Of a stretch of DNA of 64,000 nt, positions 59,460-64,000 are shown piece after piece. The translations under genes and the position numbers were made by a program. This DNA comes from Pedobacter sp. ISL-64 (GTDB lineage Bacteria > Bacteroidota > Bacteroidia > Sphingobacteriales > Sphingobacteriaceae). The stretch is taken from positions 310,001 through 374,000 of the forward strand of contig NZ_JAGGPU010000001.1 of the NCBI RefSeq assembly GCF_018613605.1, written 5' to 3'. Below the pieces are notes generated by a model. The model was not told where the DNA came from and ran no database searches. It was given only the letters and a program-made list of their open reading frames with translations. Each line of letters begins with the position of its first letter. The stretch's first letter is position 1.

Positions 59460-60066
59460 TTTTTTTTGATTTTTATTTCGAAATTTCTATTAAAACGTTT
59501 AAGTAGATGAAATAGCTGCATTTTCTGAACCCAAAACCAATATTGTTTTTACTGCGACGGTTCCAATTCCCTTCCTTTTCCCAAGGAGGGGTACCTGTAG
59601 GGCGGGGTGGTTGGTCAGTAAATTTTAATCATTAGAAAATATGCTGTAGTACCTCTTTAGATGGTGCAGCCCTGCTAACCGCTTTAGTCCCGATGGTAGT
59701 GCAGTTTTGTTGTTGGTAAGATCGGGAGCTGCCGCTTTTATCAGGTTTAGTTAAATTTGGGTTGTGGTACTATTAATGCGGGTTGACGTTCTAGCATCTA
59801 TTTATTCCCCTCTTGAGGGGTGCTCGCAATGTTATTAAGTTAAGGAGAAAACAAAAACATTGTCATCCTGAGCCTGTCGAAGGACAAATGTTTTTTTGTT
59901 TTCGATTACTTAAAAGGTCTTCGACAAGCTCAGACTGACAACAGCGGTCTTAACTTAATGGCATTGGGCGGGTGGTAAACGAGTATTATAAATTTAAATA
60001 ACAGTATTATTTTTCTGAACAGCCTTATGGATTCTCAGGTACTCCTGAATCTTATCATAAAAAGCC
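59460..60066. other. 607-bp gene-free spacer with a GTCAT-type palindrome
   Basis: Contains TTGTCATCCTGAGCCTGTCG followed by its imperfect complement TCTTCGACAAGCTCAGACTG ACAA (59861-59941), a fifth type of the GTCAT palindromes. An AAGGAGGGGTACCTGTAGGG repeat-like stretch lies near 59585. I see no supportable gene on either strand. Confidence 0.55.
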
Positions 60067-60417
60067 ATGTCGAATTTAAGAATGCTCTTACTCATCACAT
60101 TTTTAACCATTTTTTGTAATCAAGCCTTTTCACAGCATACGAGCAATGTTCGATGGGTATGTCGAGGCCCAATTGTGCCAACTTCACCGCTCTGGTTAAT
60201 ACACTATAAGAAGAAAACATACACTTTAGATAGCCTACAGGCAAAAAGTGGCATCCTTAATCCTGATTACATAGAAAATGTCCAGGTTTTAAAAGATGCT
60301 GGGACAACGGCATTGTATGGCTTAAGAGGAGCTGCAGGAGTTATTATTATAACACTTAAGAAACGATATGCCAAAGCAGAATTAAAACGCCTAAAACCTT
60401 ATCTCACAAAAATTTAG
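60067..60417 (+). CDS. exported mini-protein resembling a TonB plug fragment
   Basis: A 116-aa protein with a signal peptide (about 1-22, LLLITFLTIFCNQAFSQ). The second half, GILNPDYIENVQVLKDAGTT followed by ALYGLRGAAGVIIITLKK, is the hallmark plug segment of SusC-type receptors (NPDDIESIEVLKDAxATAIYGxRGANGVIxITTKK). No barrel follows. It may be a degraded receptor or a stand-alone plug-like protein; other small plug-only proteins are known in this group. No SusD or sigma gene is near. Confidence 0.65.
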   Translation: MSNLRMLLLITFLTIFCNQAFSQHTSNVRWVCRGPIVPTSPLWLIHYKKKTYTLDSLQAKSGILNPDYIENVQVLKDAGTTALYGLRGAAGVIIITLKKRYAKAELKRLKPYLTKI

Positions 60418-60629
60418 GAAAAGTATATGCACGCTGTAAGCAGAGATTCTGTTTTTATACTTAGTGTAATTTTTTAATTTTTTTTATCTTGTAAAAATGG
60501 GTGTAAACATCTGTAAATAAAATGTTTACATAATAGTGTATTTGCTACAATATGTAAAAAATTACGCTTCAAAACTAGTTTTTGTGGGTGATAAGTATTT
60601 ACCTTTGCTGTACTAACTAACTTATTGTT

Positions 60630-62225
60630 ATGAGCAAAAAGAAACTGCAAACGCCAGATTTAGGCTATTTAAATCTAGGTGGAAACATTGCTGTAAAGTA
60701 CCAATTATCTCCAACGGAATTAATTGATGATGCCTTATTAAATAAAGAAGGTACGCTGGCTGCTTCAGGAGCGCTGGCGGTTGACACCGGAAAGTTTACC
60801 GGACGTTCTCCTAAAGACCGTTTTATTGTATGCGACGAAGTAACCGAAGATCAGGTTTGGTGGGGCGATGTAAACATTAAAATTTCTCCGGAGAAATTCG
60901 ATCAGCTGTTTTATAAGCTAACAAATTACCTTGAAGATAAGAAAATCTATGTCCGCGATTCTTCAGCCTGTGCCAACCCGGATTACGATATATCCATTCG
61001 GGTAATTACAGAAACTGCTTATCAGAATCTTTTTGCTCATCATTTGTTTATCCGCCCTGAAGAGGATCGTTTGGGGACCACACCAGAGTGGACTATCATT
61101 GCTGCGCCAGGTTTCTTGGCCGATCCGGCTATTGACGGAACCAGACAGGAAAACTTCTCCGTCATCAATTTCACCAGGAAAATGATTTTGATCGGGGGAA
61201 CTGGTTATACCGGTGAAATTAAAAAAGGAATTTTTTCTGTTTTAAACTTTATCCTGCCAGTATATAAGAATACGCTATCCATGCATTGTTCGGCCAATGT
61301 GGGTAAAGATGGCGATACCGCTATATTCTTCGGCTTGTCAGGGACGGGAAAAACCACCTTGTCTGCCGATCCCGAAAGAGGATTGATCGGTGATGATGAA
61401 CATGGCTGGGGTAAAGATTCTGTATTTAACTTCGAAGGCGGTTGCTATGCAAAATGCGTAGACTTAACCGAAGAGAAAGAGCCTCAGATCTTTAAGGCAA
61501 TCAAATTTGGCTCGTTGCTGGAGAATATCAATTTTTTTCCAGGCACGAAGGAGGTTGATTATAGCAACATCAGTAAAACGGAGAATACCCGCGTGGCTTA
61601 TCCAATAGATTATATTGACAATGCGATTTTACCATCAATAGCGGCTGTTCCGAAAAATATCTTTTTCTTAACTGCAGATGCGTTTGGCGTATTGCCTCCA
61701 ATTTCAAAATTGAATGTAGAACAGGCCATGTTCCACTTTATGAGCGGATATACAGCCAAGGTTGCAGGAACAGAAACAGGGGTGACAGAACCTCAGTTAA
61801 CGTTTTCGGCTTGCTTTGGTAAAGCCTTTTTGCCATTGCACCCATCTAGATATGCCGCACTATTGGGCGAGAAGATGGAAAAACACCAGGTAAACGTATG
61901 GTTAGTAAATACGGGTTGGAGCGGTGGAGCTTATGGCGTGGGTAAAAGGATGAAATTAAGTTATACCAGAGCGATGATTACGGCAGCGTTAAATGGAGAC
62001 TTAGATCATAATAAATATAAGCAACATCATGTATTTAAATTGATGATGCCGTTAAATTGTCCTGGGGTGCCGGACGAAATTTTAGACCCCTCCAAAACAT
62101 GGAGCAATCAGGAAGAATACTTTTTGAAAGCCTACGAACTGTCGGATGCCTTTACTGAGAATTTCAAGCAGTTCGAACTGACAAAAGTACCAAAAAGCAG
62201 ACACGAAGCGTTAAAATTATGTTAA
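60630..62225 (+). CDS. pckA: phosphoenolpyruvate carboxykinase (ATP)
   Basis: A 531-aa ATP-type PEPCK, the first step of gluconeogenesis from oxaloacetate. The P-loop is GLSGTGKTTLSADPERG (about 231-247). Metal/substrate sites include TGRSPKDRFIV near the N-terminus, MHCSANVG, GDDEHGWG and GCYAKCVDL. The C-terminal RMKLSYTRAMITAALNG is the adenine-binding region. ATG 60630; nothing else in the unit. A terminator follows at 62297. Confidence 0.96.
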   Translation: MSKKKLQTPDLGYLNLGGNIAVKYQLSPTELIDDALLNKEGTLAASGALAVDTGKFTGRSPKDRFIVCDEVTEDQVWWGDVNIKISPEKFDQLFYKLTNYLEDKKIYVRDSSACANPDYDISIRVITETAYQNLFAHHLFIRPEEDRLGTTPEWTIIAAPGFLADPAIDGTRQENFSVINFTRKMILIGGTGYTGEIKKGIFSVLNFILPVYKNTLSMHCSANVGKDGDTAIFFGLSGTGKTTLSADPERGLIGDDEHGWGKDSVFNFEGGCYAKCVDLTEEKEPQIFKAIKFGSLLENINFFPGTKEVDYSNISKTENTRVAYPIDYIDNAILPSIAAVPKNIFFLTADAFGVLPPISKLNVEQAMFHFMSGYTAKVAGTETGVTEPQLTFSACFGKAFLPLHPSRYAALLGEKMEKHQVNVWLVNTGWSGGAYGVGKRMKLSYTRAMITAALNGDLDHNKYKQHHVFKLMMPLNCPGVPDEILDPSKTWSNQEEYFLKAYELSDAFTENFKQFELTKVPKSRHEALKLC

Positions 62226-62296
62226 ATGCACTTTAAAATGCATTTTTTGAGCGAAAAATTTGCAATTCGATTTTTTTTTAGTTTTTATTGTGAAAG

Positions 62297-62323
62297 AATT
62301 GCCTCGGCTGGGGCAATTTTTTT
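62297..62323 (+). terminator. intrinsic terminator after pckA
   Basis: AATTGCC (62297-62303) pairs with GGCAATT (62312-62318), then a run of T to 62323. The rest of the 298-bp spacer is very AT-rich and carries the promoter of the ExbB-like operon, with no clear consensus box. Confidence 0.8.
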
Positions 62324-62523
62324 GTTATACACCCTAGGTGATTTACCGAAACTAAATTCTAAGTAACGATTTAATTGCTTATTGATTTATTAATTTGTAA
62401 TTTAAAATCAATTTATAAATTTGTTTTTCGCAACAATTTCGGATATGAAACGTTGAGTGTAGTACAAAAGAAAAAAACAGCTAAAAATTAAAAACAAGAA
62501 CTAAAACTAAAATTTCAAAAAAA

Positions 62524-63354
62524 ATGGCAAACGCACCAAAACCAACAACTGTTAAAAAAGAGAGCTCTTCTAGCGCTTCAAATGTATTTGCAACATTCGT
62601 TATTCCAATTTGTATTATCATTGGATTCTGTGTTTGGAGATTCGTATTCGGAGAAGGAAGTAACTTTATCGATGGTGACAGAGAAAAATTACCATTACCT
62701 GGTAACTATCTTGGAACAGCTTACAAAGGAGGTCCTATCGTAGCGATCTTAGTTGGATTACTATTAGTAGTAATTGTATTCTCTATCGAACGTTTCATCG
62801 TTATTGGTAAAGCAAGTGGAAAATCTAGCTTAGACACTTTCATTCGCAAAGTACAAGGTTTATTAAGCGCAGGTAACATCGAAGCAGCAAAAGCTGAGTG
62901 TGATAAACAAGAAGGTTCAGTTGCTAACGTAATTAAATCTGGCTTGAAAAAATACAGTGAAGTTGAAGCAGATACCAATATGGATGTTGAACAATCAATC
63001 GTTGCAATCCAAAAAGAGGTTGAAGAAGCTACAGCTTTAGAAATGCCAATGTTAGAGCAAAACTTAACAGTAATTGCAACTTTGGTATCAATCGGTACAT
63101 TAGTAGGTTTATTGGGTACAGTAACAGGTATGATCCGTGCATTCGCCGGTTTAGCAAACTCTGGAGCACCAGATCAGTCAGCATTAGCGGTAGGTATCTC
63201 TGAGGCATTGATCAACACTGCGACAGGTATCTTGGTTTCTACTGTGGCAATTATCATGTATAACGTATTAACTTCTAAAATCGACAAGTTAACTTACGCT
63301 ATCGATGAGGCTGGTTTCAGCATCGTTCAAACATACGCTAGTTCGCATAAATAA
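62524..63354 (+). CDS. MotA/TolQ/ExbB-type proton channel subunit
   Basis: A 276-aa inner-membrane protein. An N-terminal segment with one helix (about 21-40, VFATFVIPICIIIGFCVWRF) precedes the conserved core of three helices (about 75-95, 175-205 and 225-250), with TLVSIGTLVGLLGTVTGMIRAF and AVGISEALINTATGILVSTVAIIMYN, the ExbB/TolQ channel signature. It energises TonB-dependent transport or Tol functions with the ExbD-like protein encoded next. The SusC receptors elsewhere in the window depend on such a complex, though the partner TonB is not in view. Confidence 0.93.
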   Translation: MANAPKPTTVKKESSSSASNVFATFVIPICIIIGFCVWRFVFGEGSNFIDGDREKLPLPGNYLGTAYKGGPIVAILVGLLLVVIVFSIERFIVIGKASGKSSLDTFIRKVQGLLSAGNIEAAKAECDKQEGSVANVIKSGLKKYSEVEADTNMDVEQSIVAIQKEVEEATALEMPMLEQNLTVIATLVSIGTLVGLLGTVTGMIRAFAGLANSGAPDQSALAVGISEALINTATGILVSTVAIIMYNVLTSKIDKLTYAIDEAGFSIVQTYASSHK

Positions 63355-63432
63355 GAATTTTGAAAAAATTTTTACCGGCTTTATGGAAAACCGGAAAAAA
63401 GATCATCATTATTAAAACTAGTAAAAAATATT

Positions 63433-64000
63433 ATGCCTAGAATTAAAGTTAAAAGAACAAGTACAGTAACAGATATGACTGCCATGTGTGATGTGGCTTC
63501 ATTGTTACTTACTTTCTTCATCTTAACTGCTACAGCAAGGCAACCAGAACCACTAGCCGTTTCTACACCTTCATCGACGTATGAGTTTAAGGTACCGGTA
63601 GAAAACAATGCGACATTAACCATTGGGCAAGGGAAAGTTTTCTTTGAAGTAGCAGGTACAAAAGTAAGAGCGAAAACATTAGAACTAATGGGCGAACAGT
63701 ACAAAATATCGTTCACACCGTTAGAGATACAACGCTTTTCGAACATAGGAAGTTTCGGCGTTCCGATCCAGAGTTTAAAATCACTTATTGCTTTAAATGG
63801 TGGTGATCGTATGAAACCAGGGGTACAACCTGGTATACCTTCAGATTCGACTGACAATCAGTTAAACGATTGGGTTTTAAATGCGCGTAGAGCAACTAAG
63901 GAGCTTAATAATCAGGATATGCGTATCAGTATCAAAGGTGATGCAAAAGAAGAATATCCGGTAGTTAAAAAGATTATTGATGTACTTCAGAAACAAAGTG
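63433..64000 (+). CDS. ExbD/TolR-type protein (cut by window edge)
   Basis: 189 codons, open at the right edge. The N-terminus (MPRIKVKRTSTVTDMTAMCD, then VASLLLTFFILTATARQPE) has the single membrane helix with the conserved Asp that carries protons in ExbD/TolR, preceded by a basic tail. The periplasmic domain continues to the edge (VNNATLTIGQGKVFFEVAGT in family-like order, then ELNNQDMRISIKGDAKEEYP). It lies 78 bp after the ExbB-like gene. Bacteroidota usually carry two ExbD genes in tandem, so a second is expected beyond 64000. Confidence 0.9.
   Translation, partial: MPRIKVKRTSTVTDMTAMCDVASLLLTFFILTATARQPEPLAVSTPSSTYEFKVPVENNATLTIGQGKVFFEVAGTKVRAKTLELMGEQYKISFTPLEIQRFSNIGSFGVPIQSLKSLIALNGGDRMKPGVQPGIPSDSTDNQLNDWVLNARRATKELNNQDMRISIKGDAKEEYPVVKKIIDVLQKQS

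Noticed and set aside
59402..59521. A 61-aa minus-strand protein upstream of thrA
   Set aside because: Only the last 21 codons matter as leader peptide; the candidate promoter lies inside the upstream part.

Overview
The window looks like a chromosome segment of a Bacteroidota member, most likely Sphingobacteriaceae and Pedobacter-like. The signs are SusC/SusD pairs driven by ECF sigma/FecR modules, AT-rich spacers with TAnnTTTG-type promoters and few Shine-Dalgarno sites, a PRTRC cassette, and conserved orders such as era-tlpA-der and thrA-thrB-thrC. The genus is an inference.

Positions 1 to about 34.6 kb are accessory. From the left there is a minus-strand ECF sigma / FecR / SusC module cut by the window edge. 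Next is a divergent SOS-mutagenesis cassette: an S24 repressor-like protein, a Y-family polymerase, and a DnaE2-like polymerase split by a -1 frame change at a GGGTTTA heptamer. A complete sigma-FecR-SusC-SusD-thioredoxin operon follows. After it comes a small secreted-protein cluster facing a TPR/AraC regulator across a 26-bp perfect palindrome. From 20.5 kb to 34.4 kb lies an integrative-element backbone on the minus strand: a PRTRC cassette whose thiF gene is interrupted by a 2404-nt group II intron, about ten small proteins, a DUF932 protein, a single-stranded DNA-binding protein, an excisionase-like HTH gene, and a tyrosine integrase next to tRNA-Glu. I infer that tRNA-Glu is the attachment site and that the element runs leftward past the window.

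Positions 34.6 to 64 kb are core chromosome: tRNA-Glu and initiator tRNA-Met, era, a TlpA-like thioredoxin, der, acetyltransferases, a PLP decarboxylase, a C-terminal processing protease, murQ, a BI-1 protein, a SAM riboswitch with metH and then metF, a second PLP decarboxylase, a threonine operon with a Thr/Ile-rich leader peptide and attenuator, pckA, and an ExbB/ExbD pair cut by the right edge. Spacers here are full of imperfect palindromic repeats that I did not see in the left part. One of them sits in frame inside metH.

The strongest leads are the dnaE2 frame change, the exactly bounded intron in thiF, the thr attenuator, the palindrome inside metH, the 26-bp palindrome beside the DUF6520/MauE/lipoprotein trio, and a four-hairpin block at the end of the PRTRC cassette. 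Three separate genes each lack one base at or next to a homopolymer, so a sequencing artefact must be excluded before the frame changes are interpreted.
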